NCBI GenBank assembly: GCA_963556195.1
Contig: OY744537.1
Location: 19,381,274 to 19,445,273, forward strand
DNA: 64,000 nt
DNA from: Sepiola atlantica
Lineage: Eukaryota; Mollusca; Cephalopoda; Sepiida; Sepiolidae
Direction: 5' to 3'
Shown: piece by piece, positions 30,939 to 43,250 of the stretch
Position numbering within the stretch: position 1 is the first letter of the stretch
Layout of the letters: the number at the start of each line of letters is the position of its first letter
Notes under the pieces: generated by a model
Database searches by the model: none
What the model was told of the DNA's origin: nothing
The model's input: the letters and a program-made list of their open reading frames with translations, nothing else
Translations under genes and position numbers: made by a program

Positions 30939-32977
30939 TAGAGATGGGCGGTTTTACCGAAAAACCGCGGTTTTTCGGTTTCGTCTCCATACCGAATACC
31001 GAATCGGTTTTTTTTTTTTAACCGTAACCGTTCGGTATTGTGTTTTTACTACAGTAAGCCACCATATACAAGGAAACACGGTTGAAAAGATTTTCCGATT
31101 TGAATAAAATTGAATATTACCAAAAAATGTTATATTAGTAAGAGGACAGATTGAACAAATATATTACTGCAATTACTGCTATAAACATGAGGCGATTTTT
31201 GTTTATTTTCATTCTAGAACGAATTTTAAACATTTTAAAATATGAATATAGAAAATGTTACATTTTTCGTACACAACTAGTAAATAAATTAATCTTTCAT
31301 CTTTTTTTATGCATTAAAATTATAATTGTACGTTGTTTTGTCTTTCGGTAATAGTAATTTTAAATTATCTTATCCTAAAAAATATTGTCCTTTTTTTGAG
31401 CGAAAGTCAACAATGGCTGCTAGTATTGCTGATATAACAATCAATCAGCAGCAGCGTCTTGTAACGCGTTGTAAAATTCGTTTACAAACTTCTTTAAAAG
31501 TAAGATAAAAATACTTTTTGTGCTTAAAAAAGTTAATCCTATTTGGTTCTTTTATAAAAAATACTTAAAAAAATACTAGTTTTCACTCAACTTTCGAACT
31601 TCTAGTAGTAATGAATTTCTAGTCGCCAATTAAAAAAAAAATTAAGATTCTACTTTTTTAGGCGATTACGTCTTAAAGTCTTGGCGAAAAAAAGAAAAAA
31701 CAAAACAAAAAATAGTTTAGAATTTAGAGTGGGGGATCAGTTTCGCATATAAATTTAATGTAAAATGATCTCCGATTTCCCGGGCATTCTTGCCTTTTAG
31801 TGAAATTTATAAAATAAATAATTACTCTACCATTAACTCTAGGTACGACTAACAAGCCCACCTCCTAAAAATGCCATCTTGAACGTATCGTACCATTAAC
31901 CTTAAATATGAGTGGCAAGCCACTCCTAAAAAACTCCCTTAACCCTAACACTAAGTCCGAATGGCAACCTCCATCCAAAACAAAACCCCTTCCTTAACCT
32001 TATCACTAACCCTAAGTCCGAGTAGGAAGCCCTAATCCTACAAAAAAGCCCATTAAAACCACACATAATCGTCTAAAAAAAAAAAAAAAGCAGACGCCCA
32101 TAAAAAAAACGCACAGGATTTATTTGCCATAGAAAAAAATTGATTAATGCCCTAAAACGCTAGAATGGCCCGGAAATGGTGAATTATTCTGCATTAAATA
32201 TATGTGAAACTAATCCCCCACTCGAAATTCTAAATGAATTGTTTTTTTTTCTTTCTGCTAAGTTTTCAGGGTGTTCACACTTAATTGCCCCTAGCCCTAC
32301 CGCTAACCTGAAGTTCAAGTGGTAAGCCCCCCTCCTCCCACAAAAACCCTTATAATCGTCTAAAAAAAAGAAAAAAAAAAAAAACAAGAAAAACGCACAG
32401 GATTTATCTCCCATAGAAAAAATAATTAACTGGCCTAAAACGCTAGAATGGCCTTGAAATGGGGGATTATTTTATGTGAAACTGATTTTGACAATATTTC
32501 ATTTTCATCATCATTTTTGCTTAATTTTATTTGTAAAATTATTTTGTTTGTTTAAATAAATTTTCGTTTTTTAATTTCTTGCATTTCTGAGTTATATTTT
32601 AGCTTCTGATGGGTTAAAGAATTAGAATGTATATTCAAACTCAGTTTTATTCTTCAGCAATCTTTCATGAATCTTTGGTCACTGTTTTAACGAGTTAACT
32701 GTTGAAAAGGTATCAGAACTTTGATTACAACAGTCAACACCTTAAAACTTATATGATTCATATCATGGAGAATGATTCAGTCACAAAATTATCGAAACAG
32801 TGGCATAATTCAACTAAACGTTGAATAATAACTAATCATCACACAAGAGAATGAATAGCTTCCATAGTAAAAAAAATTTTTTCAAAAAAAACGAAAAACC
32901 GAACCGTAAACCGAGGTTTTAAGGGAAAAAAACCGAAACCGATACCGAAACCAAAATTTCAAAACCGCCCAACTCTA
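30939..32977. mobile_element. hAT element, 2039 bp, perfect 8-bp TSD, no transposase
   Basis: Left end TAGAGATGGGCGGTTTTACC and right end AAAACCGCCCAACTCTA are terminal inverted repeats, continued inward by long CGGTTTTTCGG / CCGAAAAACCG-rich arms. ATACTTTG is repeated exactly at 30931-30938 and 32978-32985. Inside are: a 60-codon frame (31326-31508) containing an ATGGCTGCTAG start-like sequence and ending at GTAAGATA; a CCCTAA-rich degenerate repeat (31840-32060); and two diverged copies of a roughly 95-bp block (32109-32215 and 32393-32485, core CTAAAACGCTAGAATGGCC). It is non-autonomous as it stands. Confidence 0.88.
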
Positions 32978-33616
32978 ATACTTTGTATGCGTCACATGTT
33001 TATCTGTCGCTCAATTTCTTAAAAAAAACACTGATATATATACCTTATTCTCTAAATAATGGGTTACAGCATAGATATACATACAATTTGAGTGCAGAAT
33101 CAGAAAGAACATACAATTTTACATAAGAATGCCAAATTCTATCAAAATTGCTCAGTCCAATCAAAGTTCTATTTGGATTTTGGAACTTTGATTGGACTTT
33201 TTGTATTATTTGATTTATTTATCATTAACATTGAATATGGACACATTTCGCGACTGGATAACTTTGCCGGCCCCTTCAATTTCACGTATATGGACGGCTG
33301 TTTATAACTTGGAGTAATGTCTTTCCTGATTATGCTTCTCAATTTGTATGACCTGGATGGACTGTATGGATTCAACAAAACGTGTGTTTTTGGGTTGATA
33401 TGTTTGATGTTATGTATTTTTATGTATTTGTGTATATAATTTTATATATTTTCAAAGCGTAATTTTATTACCTGTAGTAGTATAACTGCGGTAATGGTCC
33501 TCTGAAGAGAAGAATTATCTTTGAAAACTCATGAGCTAAGGACTTAAGGATACTTTGCTTGAACTTTGAATTCTAATAAAATTTGATTGACACCTTATTT
33601 TATTACTTCATTTTAT

Positions 33617-33621
<5 letters not shown>

Positions 33622-33682
<61 letters not shown>
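33622..33682. repeat. (AT)n microsatellite
   Basis: About 60 bp of AT dinucleotides. Confidence 0.95.
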
Positions 33683-33686
<4 letters not shown>

Positions 33687-33709
33687 TAGTTTCAAAATTA
33701 TTATAATCG

Positions 33710-33780
33710 GTCAATTAGTTTAGGAGTTAATCTTGTACATACAAATATATAAACATACCTAACTTTATATAAATAGAGAT
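33710..33780 (+). repeat. Dispersed repeat end, shared with 15480-15560
   Basis: GTCAATTAGTTTAGGAGTTA and CTTGTACATACAAATATATA match the copy at 15480-15560. Confidence 0.55.
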
Positions 33781-34088
33781 GTCTTTTACTACTTTAATTG
33801 AAGATATACATTATTAGAATTTTCAGTTTTCTTTCATCTTTTATTTAAATAAAAAGGAATAAAAAAGCATAAAGTAAAACAATTATGAGATTTCATAAGT
33901 TTTAAAACCCTAGGACAATTTGTTATGTCATGTACACCTTTTAAAAAATCGTTTATTCTTATCTTAGGACAGAGACCGAAGAGATTCTTGACAATGTATG
34001 CATTCCTTTTTGGTGATGGGCAACTAACCTATTTGTCATATATTCCTGTTTCTAACATTTGTTTTCTGCCTTTTTTTTTTTCTATCAG

Positions 34089-34140
34089 GCTATCAAAGAA
34101 ACAAAAGAAGAAGAAAAAACAACAACGACTTCTTGCTCAG
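34089..34140 (+). CDS. DNAJC21: DNAJC21-like gene, internal exon (first exon found here)
   Basis: 52-nt exon between TTTTTTTTCTATCAG and GTATTTTG. After one base completing a split codon it encodes LSKKQKKKKKQQRLLAQ, the lysine-rich 'LSKKQKKKK' tract found in the middle-to-late part of DnaJ subfamily C member 21, a cytosolic/nucleolar Hsp70 co-chaperone of 60S ribosome maturation. It ends in phase 0, matching the next exon. About 400 residues (J domain, first C2H2 finger) would precede it in a normal protein of roughly 530-580 aa. I could not find those exons to the left. Assignment rests on this tract, phase continuity and the zinc finger in the last exon. Confidence 0.8.
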
Positions 34141-34219
34141 GTATTTTGCGTTTTTGTTCTTCTCTCCGTCTTGTTATAATCTCTTTAACAGTTGGAAACA
34201 TCTTTAAAAAGTTTCAACC

Positions 34220-34275
34220 GAGAAAGTCGAGTGGTTAGAGAATTATGCTGATGTCTGAGGTTCAAACACTAGTGG
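34220..34275 (+). repeat. Possible tRNA-derived SINE head
   Basis: GAAAGTCGAGTGGTTAGAGA is A-box-like. TGAGGTTCAAACAC, about 38 bp further on, is B-box-like. No acceptor stem. Confidence 0.35.
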
Positions 34276-34399
34276 AGAGAATTATGCTTTTCTTAAAGTT
34301 CCCGAAAGAGGAAATTTTAATTTAAAAATATTTATTTTTGTACTTATGTATGTAATGACTCTTGAATGATATGCTTTGTCTGTTTTGTCCTTTTTATTC

Positions 34400-34835
34400 T
34401 GTGCTTATTGTCATTCAATGATATGCAGACACTTTGGTGATTGTCTCATCAGTAGGAGGTGTGATCCTGAATAGGCTTCACACTCACCAGACCATAACCC
34501 CCCCCATATTTTTATCTGTGTGGTTATTTCAAAAGATGATGTCTATCAAACAATCTCAAGACTATTCCTGAACTAAAGAAAATGGCCATCACGGACAAAA
34601 TCAGGGCAATGACAAGAGAGGAGTTTGTCAGAATTATTGATAATTTTGCATCCAGGTGTGTTTATCATTGAACGTTTATAAAACAAAAACTGTTGGATAT
34701 TCATGACTGAAACTTGGTGGACAAGTCAGACATAGACTAAAGTGTATTTCTACCGAATATAATTGGGTTGCAGAAAGAATTGTAAATTTTATTAACAATT
34801 CCATGGGTGGTATTTTTTTTTAATATCAGCTGAGA
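34400..34835. mobile_element. DDE transposase C-terminal fragment plus inverted flank
   Basis: 34420-34650 (plus) reads as a decayed transposase end: FTLTRP, then FYLCGYF, then KTIPELKKMAITDKIRAMTR and FVRIIDNFAS. The next 170 bp are the reverse complement of a non-coding block (TGCCACCCATGAAAT-like...TTTCAGTCATGAATATCC) that precedes the transposase piece at 48085-48205 and 60570-60680. The element is therefore rearranged here. Confidence 0.6.
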
Positions 34836-35138
34836 TAAATGATTGATCTAGTGGGTGCTATCGTAGACTATGAAATCGGCTATACCATTTTAAATCCTGT
34901 CAGATCTATTAATACTGTTCGGAAAAGTATGAACTCACAATTTTTCTTCAGCTATGGGTAAAATAGCAACTTTTGTTCAACTAATCATATACAAGGAATT
35001 GTTTACACTAGTTATTGTTTTGACAATAAATATGCCAAAAGGGTTGATAAACTGCCAAACTAAAACGGCGCATCAGCACAAGGTTTGTTGTCATAAAGTG
35101 TTTTGTCATTGCTAATTTAGGAGTTATTGTGACAATTA

Positions 35139-35400
35139 ATGTGTAATGGGGGAAGCTGCCAGTTCGAGAGACACAAAAGACTCTAAGGTGATGTCACCTG
35201 TCACTGAACGTCAACACTAGAATGGGCCTAAGCCGGCTTGGATGGTTTTGGGCAGTGTTTAGGAGGCCTCTTAGTTTTATTTTGTATCTTCTTGCTTAAA
35301 AGGTTTCCAGAAGAATATATAAAGTTGCTTATGAGAGTAACAACTTTTAATAAAGCGTTACTGCGCATGTGTTTTAATCTGGCCCAAACTTAGATTCCAT
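35139..35400 (+). repeat. LTR-like fragment (weak)
   Basis: A U3-R-like order is visible: TGTAATGGGGGAAGC, a TATA-like GAATATATAAAG near 35313, AATAAAG near 35350 and a GT-rich stretch. Terminal CA and target duplication were not found, so this is tentative. Confidence 0.25.
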
Positions 35401-35860
35401 CAAACTTCCATTCTTTTGAAAAGTTTTGTTTAACTTGAAAATTTCTGTTCTGTATAAAATATATAATTTATTTAATAAATGCTGAAAAATGCATAAAAAT
35501 AAAATGATTATATGAATTTTGGTGAGTAAACAAAAAAAAAATAGTGGTTTGTTTACAAAGAGTAGTCTCCTGTTAGGGGCTGTATTCATTAATTTACATT
35601 TGGCTCATAAGTCACCTAGTGTTGCATTACCTCCTTAAGGGGAGGGGGGGGGGGGGTTGTATGTCACGATCAAATAAAATATATGTTTGTTATCGAATGC
35701 AAACCAACAAATCATAAACAGTACAATTAAATCACACCTCGTGTCTTCAACGCTCAACCACAGCGATCCTGCAAGACTGAAGACACTTAATCCAAGATCG
35801 TCTCTCGTCGTCCCCTGATAGCTACCTCTCCGTGGGGATGCATTCTCACTCTGGGATGAA

Positions 35861-36180
35861 TGTTGGCATAACAACACAAATAAAAGAACTAGATCCCGAA
35901 TTTGGAGAAAAACTATTTTATTAGGCTGTTGATGTTGCCTCCCTCTCTGCTAGTGGCGGAGAAAAGAAATATATATAATTCTTATCAATTCTTAAGTCAT
36001 TTTTTTATCACGTCTCGTCGCTTCAAGGTTCCCACTCGGTCTCCGCTCTTCATGCCTATCCTACCTCATCTGAAATCAATTCTTCTCGCCCGTGTTCTCA
36101 CAGGGGAAAATGCCCCCTTCCCTCCCAAAGGTCAGCTACCTGACCCCGTCCGACTTTTATTTCCTGTTTATGTGCTAACA
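35861..36180 (-). mobile_element. LTR (320 bp) with adjacent polypurine tract
   Basis: On the minus strand it runs from TGTTAGCACATAAACAGG to TTATGCCAACA, with TGTTRGC/GCYAACA ends and AATAAAATAG inside. Directly before its start (plus 36181-36190) the minus strand reads GCAGGGGGGAA, like the polypurine tract next to a 3' LTR of a Gypsy-type retroelement. Flanks show no 5-bp duplication, which fits a truncated element rather than a solo LTR. No gag/pol frame is seen. Confidence 0.55.
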
Positions 36181-36599
36181 TTCCCCCCTGCAAATTTAAA
36201 TCATTAAATAAGTAATAGCGAACATACCCTTACTATTTAACACTAGTACAGACACTGGAAAAGCTTATACAATTATTATAAAATCATGTAACCCCTCCCC
36301 CCCCCCCAAAAAAAAAATAGCTGTACACACTAACTCCATTAGCCACAAAGAGGAAGACTTTTTTTATTTACAGATGTCATGTAAAAGCAGTTGCACACAC
36401 TACCATTGTGAATTCAAAAAAGACTGGGACTTTCAAAGACAAGGGAAAATTGTTCACCCAAGAGAAACCAGTTATAGAGAATGATAAACATTTGATTAAA
36501 TACTTATTATAAATTTTACAATAAATTCTTTCATCAAAATATGTGCAGCCTTGCTTTGAAATGGTACAAATGTTTGTTGCTGATTATTTTTATTGTTGT

Positions 36600-37080
36600 T
36601 AAGCGAGTCGGATTTCTGCATTGAGCCCACGATAATTGTACCTCGGGATTGTCTGGTCTGCATGAAGTCCTCCTCGTTGGCCGTAGCTATTCATTAGACC
36701 TAAGGCTTAGCGGTTGCATACAGAGTTGAAGAACGTTTGACCCAGAACACACAAAGAAAAGGCAGGTGCACAACATGAGCGGAAGCAATGTTGACACCCT
36801 CACTCCATTAATTTGTGGTTCCGTGCCTGATACATCTTTGCTTGCCACACGCAGACACAGAGACGACCAGATGCCGATTCGCCCTGGATTTTCACCAGGG
36901 CCCTGTTAGCCGGATTACTGCCCTAATACCGCTGGGTGACAGATGTGTCTGCCATTGGTGGTCCTGTCAGGAACCAGAGTTTCAGATAGAATAGCTCTGA
37001 CACTACCATGTTGCCACTGCCCTTACCACGGTGAGGAAGGACTTTAATGGGAGGGGGGGGGCTGATAGTTTCACACTATC
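36600..37080. repeat. GC-richer dispersed repeat
   Basis: The part GAATAGCTCTGACACTACCA / TGTTGCCACTGCCC / GTGAGGAAGGAC is found inverted at 51779-51850. It may be a LINE 5' UTR, but the connection to a coding part is not visible. No frame is maintained. Confidence 0.4.
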
Positions 37081-37399
37081 TAAGCTTGTATAATATGTTG
37101 AATGGCCCTGTGCCACACTATATGAATTTGAATGTCAGATGTTTTAGGGGAAGTAAGACATCAGAAGAGATACAAAACATTCAAGACATGTGCGTGCCTT
37201 ATGCATAAACATAAGGATGGCACACAAGGCAGAAATGAGAGGACGGATTCAATGTAACTCACAATGCACCCTACACCAAACTGAAGTTAATCCATCCTCA
37301 CCTGGCTTTAACTTGAAGATTTTTGATGACAGTCGTTATGCAAAAGAACTTTACGTTGTATGAGTACAAATACAGCTAATAAAGAAGAACATTTAACTC

Positions 37400-39115
37400 T
37401 TGGAATTGGGTCTTTATAATAAAGCCAAACTTTTTGCAAAGAACTTTGCATCAAATTCCACTCTTTTCAATCAGGGTCGCCTACCTCCTGAATTTCCCCC
37501 CATGATGGTAAACCCTCTGAGCGACATCCATATATCTGTCCGGGATGTTACCAAACTAATCAAGAACCTTGATGCCAGTAAGGCAACTGGTCCTGACAAC
37601 ATTCCAATCATAGTGCTTAAGAAGCTGCAACCGGAACTAGCTCCTATTCTTACAAAGATGTTCAATCGATGCTTCCCATCACCTTGGAAAACTTTGTCAG
37701 TCTGCCCAGTATTTAAAAATACTGGAGGTCGTTCTTCTTCATCTCCGTATAGACCAATCAGTCTCCTGTGCATCATGAGTAAGTTGTGATAAATCAAAAA
37801 GTTGTCAACCACCTCAGCAAAGACAATCTATTCAGTTACAAGCAATATGGCTTTCATCCTGCAAGCTCAACAGCTGATGTGCTGACTGTAATATCACACA
37901 GGATCAGTGAATCTATTGATGGGGGCTTCATTTCTAAAGCAATAGCTCTTGACATATCAAAGGCTTTTGACAGGGTTTGGCACAAAGGTTTACATCACAA
38001 GCTTGCTAGCTATGAAATATCTGGAAATGTCTTCTCAATCATCAAATCCTTTCTTTCTGATAGGTTTATAAAAGTAGTTGTTGATGGAAAGAAGTTTGAA
38101 GCACATTGTATCAACACCGATGTACCTGAAGGACCCTTTCTGGGCCCAACCCTCTTCCTGATCTATATCAATGATCTCCCAAATCACATTCTAAGATCAT
38201 TCGTTGACATTTATGCAGATGACACAACCATCTATGGCAAGACTTCGAAGAGCGTAATGTTTCTCTCTTCCGACCTGGGGCACGTAGTGCAATAAGGAAA
38301 AAGGTGGCTGGTTACTTTTAATACATCTAAAACCAAGCTTCTCTCCTTTCACCGCCAACGCTCTGATCCTCGCTTTGCCCCAATTGAAATGAATTGCTCA
38401 CTCTTTGAGCAAGCCCTCCTGCTTTAATAAGCTTCTTGAACTGACCTTCACTCCAGACTTGAAATGGAAGACTTACATCAAATCGGTTGCTAAAGTCGCG
38501 GAAAAAATGGTTGGATCATTCTACAGCTCCAGAAAGTATCTAACCTTTGACACAATTCTCTACCTGTATGAGTCAAATACATCCTAAGATGGAGTACTGT
38601 TGCCAGATCTGGGGAGATGCTGCTCAGAGCACCCTTTCCTGCCTTGACGGAGTACAAAACCAACTTCGAAATCTAGTGGCCGATGTTCTCTTCCCTACAG
38701 CCTACAGTTATTTTCATGGTATGTGCTCGACTGAGCTCCAATCTATGGTTACCCCCTGTAAAACATTCACAACAAAATCTTGTCTAGCTACAACCACTAG
38801 AAATTATTTTTATTTTTTCCTCTGCATACCTAAAACTAAATGGAACTTTTATGAGCAAAGTTTATTTCCAAGAACTACCCTTCTGTGGAACACAATACCA
38901 CAGGGCTGCTTCCCAGCTGACTACAACATGGTCGTTTTCAAGTCCAGTGTTAATAAATTCTTGTTGAACCGTCCTCTTAAATAATCAAATTCTGCCCAGT
39001 CTCAACCATCGTTACCAACCGCTAGATTGTCTTGCTGTCCTCCTGACAAACTCATTAACCCTTATCATCGAGTGACCTTTGGGCGTTGATAAGCAGTGAC
39101 TCGTTAGTACATAAT
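37400..39115 (+). mobile_element. LINE (Jockey/CR1-like) reverse transcriptase, inactivated
   Basis: Ordered RT blocks are visible. First comes the linker KAKLFAKNFASNSTL, then SKATGPDNIPIIVLKK and WKTLSVCPVFKN, then SPYRPISLL. The next frame gives QYGFHPASSTADVL, AIALDISKAFDRVWHKGL, GPFLGPTLFLIYINDLP and the catalytic YADDTT (about 38212). After more breaks come SRKYLTFDTILYLY, KMEYCCQIWGDA and the RTTLLWNTIPQGCFP ending. A 3' UTR and the stem-loop CTTATCATCGAGTGACCTTT...GTGACTCGTTAGTA close it. Frame shifts near 37789 and 38295-38405 and a 5' truncation make it dead. It lies inside the 34141-40515 intron of the DNAJC21-like gene. Clade is between CR1 and Jockey; I cannot decide. Confidence 0.9.
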
Positions 39116-39559
39116 AAAAGAAACATCTCACAACTGTTATGAAACCCAAGCATTTAACATTTTTTAAACAGTTCATTTTTTTCTCAAAATTGAAGATGAA
39201 TATTGTTTGTGATGAATCTACTCTGTAACAATTTCTAATACTTAAAAGAAACATCAGAAGGCCAAAGATGAAAAATATACAATTCCAACTGTGAAATATC
39301 TAATCAAAATTTCATAAAAACAATTATAGAAATAGATCTTCTTTCCCATGACACTCTTGTAATACATATAACAAAATGTCCCCTATAATTCTTTCTTTTT
39401 TGTTTTTTCATTCAAACTTGATAAACATTACATACAATTTTTCAATATCAATTGTTAAACATGAATTTTTTGGTTCTTGGACTACTTCTTGAGAAATGAG
39501 GAAGGATTTTAGTAGCAGTTAGCCGCTTTGAGCTAGAAAATACCGGATCTTATCAGTCA

Positions 39560-39619
39560 GTTACCATGGAAACATAGCTTAGTCATTGCATGGATAACTA
39601 AGTAAGTTACCATAGAAAC
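39560..39619. promoter_or_regulatory. Pair of X-box-like (RFX) motifs
   Basis: GTTACCATGGAAAC (39560-39573) and GTTACCATAGAAAC (39606-39619) both fit the RFX X-box pattern GTNRCC(N0-3)RGYAAC with one or two departures. They sit 46 bp apart, in an intron. Could be chance or part of an old repeat. Confidence 0.35.
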
Positions 39620-40515
39620 ATACGGTGATTTGAGAATGTCTGTTCTTTTTGATTCTTATTTATTTTTCATTTTAATTTAAATTTATTTTATAATTTAATT
39701 ATTATTCAAACCAGAATCGGTTTTTGCACAAAATACTCATTTACTCTTTTAATTAAACATTAATTAAAAAAAAAAAAATACCTATAAAATTTTATTAATT
39801 AAAAATACTTTTATTCCTATAAAATAGCACCTTCCTTCCAGTGTTTGTGTATAGACAATATTATTTACCCCCCCCCAATTAAAAACACAAAAAAATCCTT
39901 GCCCCTACATAAGCATGTTCCTGCGAGGATGCTCTTTCTTAGTTATTAAACAAACCAAACGTTTACATGTTCATTATTATTTAGTAAATTAATAATTAAA
40001 GAGCTCTATAATTAATACTTATGGAAAGTTTTAAAACATTGAGTAAAACTACTTAAATGGGATTCAGAGATGGGAGTGGGAGTTTCTTGAGTTCTTCATT
40101 TTTCAGGGTAACGCCCATGCATGGATCTCGCTAGTTCTGTATGTAGTACAATGAAGCTCAGGTTTTATTGTTTGTCTGGTTAAGACAGATATAATCCAAT
40201 TCACTTTTTTTGTTCCTCATCGGTATAAAAATGAACAAAACTCTTTTTTTTCCTTTAGTTATAAAATAATGCTTTTATTTTTTTTAGTTAAATTCATTTA
40301 CAAATGGACAAAAGAGTTTCAGAGACCTGCACGATGGTAGCACACCAACGCCGCCGCCTTCTTCTTCTCTGCTTGTCGTTTATGCCGTCAGGCTCTCTGT
40401 TCAATCTGTCTTGGCATCAATAGTGAATATGCTGAATAATCGTTTGTTTATGTCATCCAACGTCAACCTGATTGTATGATATTTTTGTTTAACTATTTTG
40501 TTTTCTTTTCCATAG

Positions 40516-40619
40516 CCAACTGAAGAGGAAGAAGCAAATAATGTAGATGACGTCTCCAAAATTCTTGAAGAGAAGCTGGAGATAAATGAGCAGAAACCAT
40601 CTGCCAATGAACCAACTGT
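40516..40619 (+). CDS. DNAJC21: DNAJC21-like gene, acidic exon
   Basis: 104-nt exon between TTTTCTTTTCCATAG and GTAAGTAG (a strong donor). It encodes PTEEEEANNVDDVSKIL, then EEKLEINEQK, then PSANEPT, and leaves two bases (GT). The next exon supplies G to complete valine, so phases agree. Acidic, low-complexity sequence is what this part of the protein has in other animals, where conservation is poor. No domain. Confidence 0.8.
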
Positions 40620-40652
40620 GTAAGTAGCATTATTATACTGTCATCAGCGGTG

Positions 40653-40745
40653 TTATTATTATTATTATTATTATTATATCATCATCATTATTATTATATC
40701 ATCATCATCATCATCATCATCATTATTATTATTATTATTATTATA
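40653..40745. repeat. (TTA)n/(ATC)n microsatellite
   Basis: Alternating blocks of ATT and ATC trinucleotides begin 33 bp after the exon donor. Confidence 0.95.
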
Positions 40746-41049
40746 TCAAATTCGAAAAGTTATCTTTATTCAAAGAAGATCTAATAAAAAATGAACCAGT
40801 TTTATTAGCCGCTAGCTGTACCTATCCGACATTGTCCAAGATGCAGTGAAATCATTTTAGTTTTTAATTTTTATTTGTTTGAACATTTTAAAACTTATAC
40901 AGAAAAGGAAATGAATTTGTAATTGTAAGATAGATAACTCTTACGTATTGTATTCTTCAATGTAACATGAGTTATCCTCCTTGCGGATTTTTATTTCTTA
41001 GGTGATTACCTAAAACTGTTTCATATTACAAGTCATCTAAGCCAGACTA

Positions 41050-41240
41050 AGTAATTTTTTTTTTACTAGATTGTAGCAAAGTATGTTATTATATTGTCAA
41101 TAACATGGTTGAACAATAACAAATGAAAATTGGCAAGTCAGAGGCAAAGTTTGATTTGTCAGCTTAAATGTTATTTGAGCCTGACTTTGAAAATCCGACA
41201 AGATAACTTTATATGTTAGATTAGAAGAAGATTTTTGGAA
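41050..41240 (-). repeat. Dispersed repeat, inverted copy of the 25560-25800 family
   Basis: AGCAAAGTATGTTATTATAT, AATAACAAATGAAAATTGGC and AGGCAAAGTTTGATTTGTCA are reverse complements of the blocks at 25590-25690. Confidence 0.65.
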
Positions 41241-42111
41241 AAAAAGATATGCAAGAAAAAAAGAAGAAAAAATCAGAAACATGTTTGTAAAAGCACTGTT
41301 GACTTTACGATAATTTTATCACTCTTTGAAAGGTTATTTCAGGTGGGTTTTTGTTTCGCTAGGTAGCTCACACTAAATGAGGTGAGTTCAATGACTATTA
41401 CCGTTGTTGGTGCAACTTCTATGGTCAGAGCATTGTTGTACGATCATCCATCAAAAGTGCTATTATGAAGAAGTGGTCTATGATGTAAACAAGTACTGTG
41501 TCAGACTGTTGTAGCTGATTGGGGGGGGGGGGCTTTTGAGGTTATCTTTTATGTTTGAAAAACACTCCTCCTCCCCCTCCTACTACTACCCCTCCTCCTT
41601 CTTCTTCTCTGTGTGTTATCGTTATTATAGTTTTTTTTTGTTCCCAGGATTGCACCAGCGATAACAAAGCACACTTCCTCTTTACAAAATGTTTTCTCTA
41701 GGAAAACCTGCTTAAAATTGGTGGTAGGGTTTATAGGTGGCAACACATTTGATGGAGGGGGGGGGTGACAACAGCTTTTGTTCTTTTCTTTAAATAACAA
41801 ATACCTCGAAAATGAGTTCTATGAAAAATAACAACCCTAATCTTTGTTGAAAAGAATAAAATAAAATTAAAAACAGCAACATCCAACTCATGTCTTCAAG
41901 TCGTGCAGTGAAGTTAGCTCCAAAGGTGGGGAAGAAGAGGCAGGAATGGTAATTTGTACAAGAATCAGATTTTATTTTTTTAACCCTGACTCGGGAGTCT
42001 GATTTTTTTTTTTTTTTCCCTGACTAAATACCCACTACGGAGCAGGGGAGTTGGGAGTCAGCAATTTTTGTAGAAGTTAGGTCAAGTTCTTTAAAACTGT
42101 GTCCAGAGTCC

Positions 42112-42302
42112 CTATTTACTTGCTTACTCACAAGGGAAGAGTTAGACACAGGGTCGGTTTTTAATGTGAGGAAAATTCAGCTCCCCAGAAGGGCCACTCT
42201 GGATTGAGACAAAAATTAAAATTTCTCCTTCACTAACCGAGAACAAAATCGATAGTATCAGAACAGATACTGCACTTTGCTCATAGCCAAAAAGACCCAG
42301 TC
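42112..42302 (-). mobile_element. U2-headed SINE, short-body subfamily, with U2 5' end
   Basis: Minus strand starts CTTTTTGGCTATGAGCAAAG and TGCAGTATCTGTTC. That corresponds to U2 snRNA CCTTTTGGCTAAGATCAAGT / GTAGTATCTGTTC. It then follows the body and tail order seen at 7505-7710. This copy shows that the short-body family also begins with U2. Confidence 0.75.
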
Positions 42303-42831
42303 AGTAGTAGGATTTTTTTTTCTGCAGATTTCCCCATCTCTGGTTGACTCAAACATTCCTACCGCTTCTTCATTTAACTGTCAGATACTCCCCACCCCCT
42401 TAATCTTTGGAGGGGGGGGGGGTCTATTGTTTGTGAAAGTAATTAATAAATCATCCCCTATTTTAGTTTAGTAATTTGTTAGTAAATATCTTTTTTAAAC
42501 CTTATTTCCTTCTATTTTTCATTTGGTGGTTTCTATAAATAATTTTTTTTTCTTAACTTTTGAAAAAATTACTTGTTCAATTTTTAGAAGGGAGTGTTCA
42601 GTTTTATATATAAACTAAATACAAAATGGTCTCCCTACTTGATTTTTTTTAGCTAAAATAATTGTGCTTACAAGTGACTTATTTACATGCTTTTACGGGG
42701 ATCATTTTACATTAGCCTTAATTAGCAAACTAAATGCACCTCTAAATTTTTATTTTTTTCTAAATCTAAATTTTTTTTATTTTTAATTAAATGATGATGA
42801 TTGCAAATAATGATACCTCCTCATCCAAAAA

Positions 42832-42955
42832 TGAGTTTATTTTCATTGAAGCGGTTTCATAATGTATATATATATATATATAAGTTATGAAAATATATTT
42901 ATGGCAATTAAGCTACACAGAGGCTCCCATGTTTCATCCCCAGGGGCAAATCTTT

Positions 42956-42995
<40 letters not shown>

Positions 42996-43012
42996 GTCTA
43001 AAAATTCGCTCC

Positions 43013-43048
<36 letters not shown>

Positions 43049-43174
43049 CCTAAAAATTCGCCCCCGGGTATGAAACATGGGAGCCTCTGTGTAGCTTAAT
43101 TGCCATAAATATATTTTCATATATATATATATTTTCATATATATATATTATGAAACCGCTTCAATGAAAATAAA

Positions 43175-43222
<48 letters not shown>

Positions 43223-43245
43223 TTTATTTTCATTGAAGCAGTTTC

Positions 43246-43250
<5 letters not shown>
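42832..43250. repeat. Nested long hairpins with (TA)n
   Basis: An outer arm, TGAGTTTATTTTCATTGAAG plus GGTTTCATAAT (42832-42863), is inverted at 43147-43178 and repeated directly at 43219-43250. A second arm pair (about 42885-42966 / 43042-43120) contains AAGCTACACAGAGGCTCCCA. (TA)n tracts separate all parts and continue to about 43296. Confidence 0.88.
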
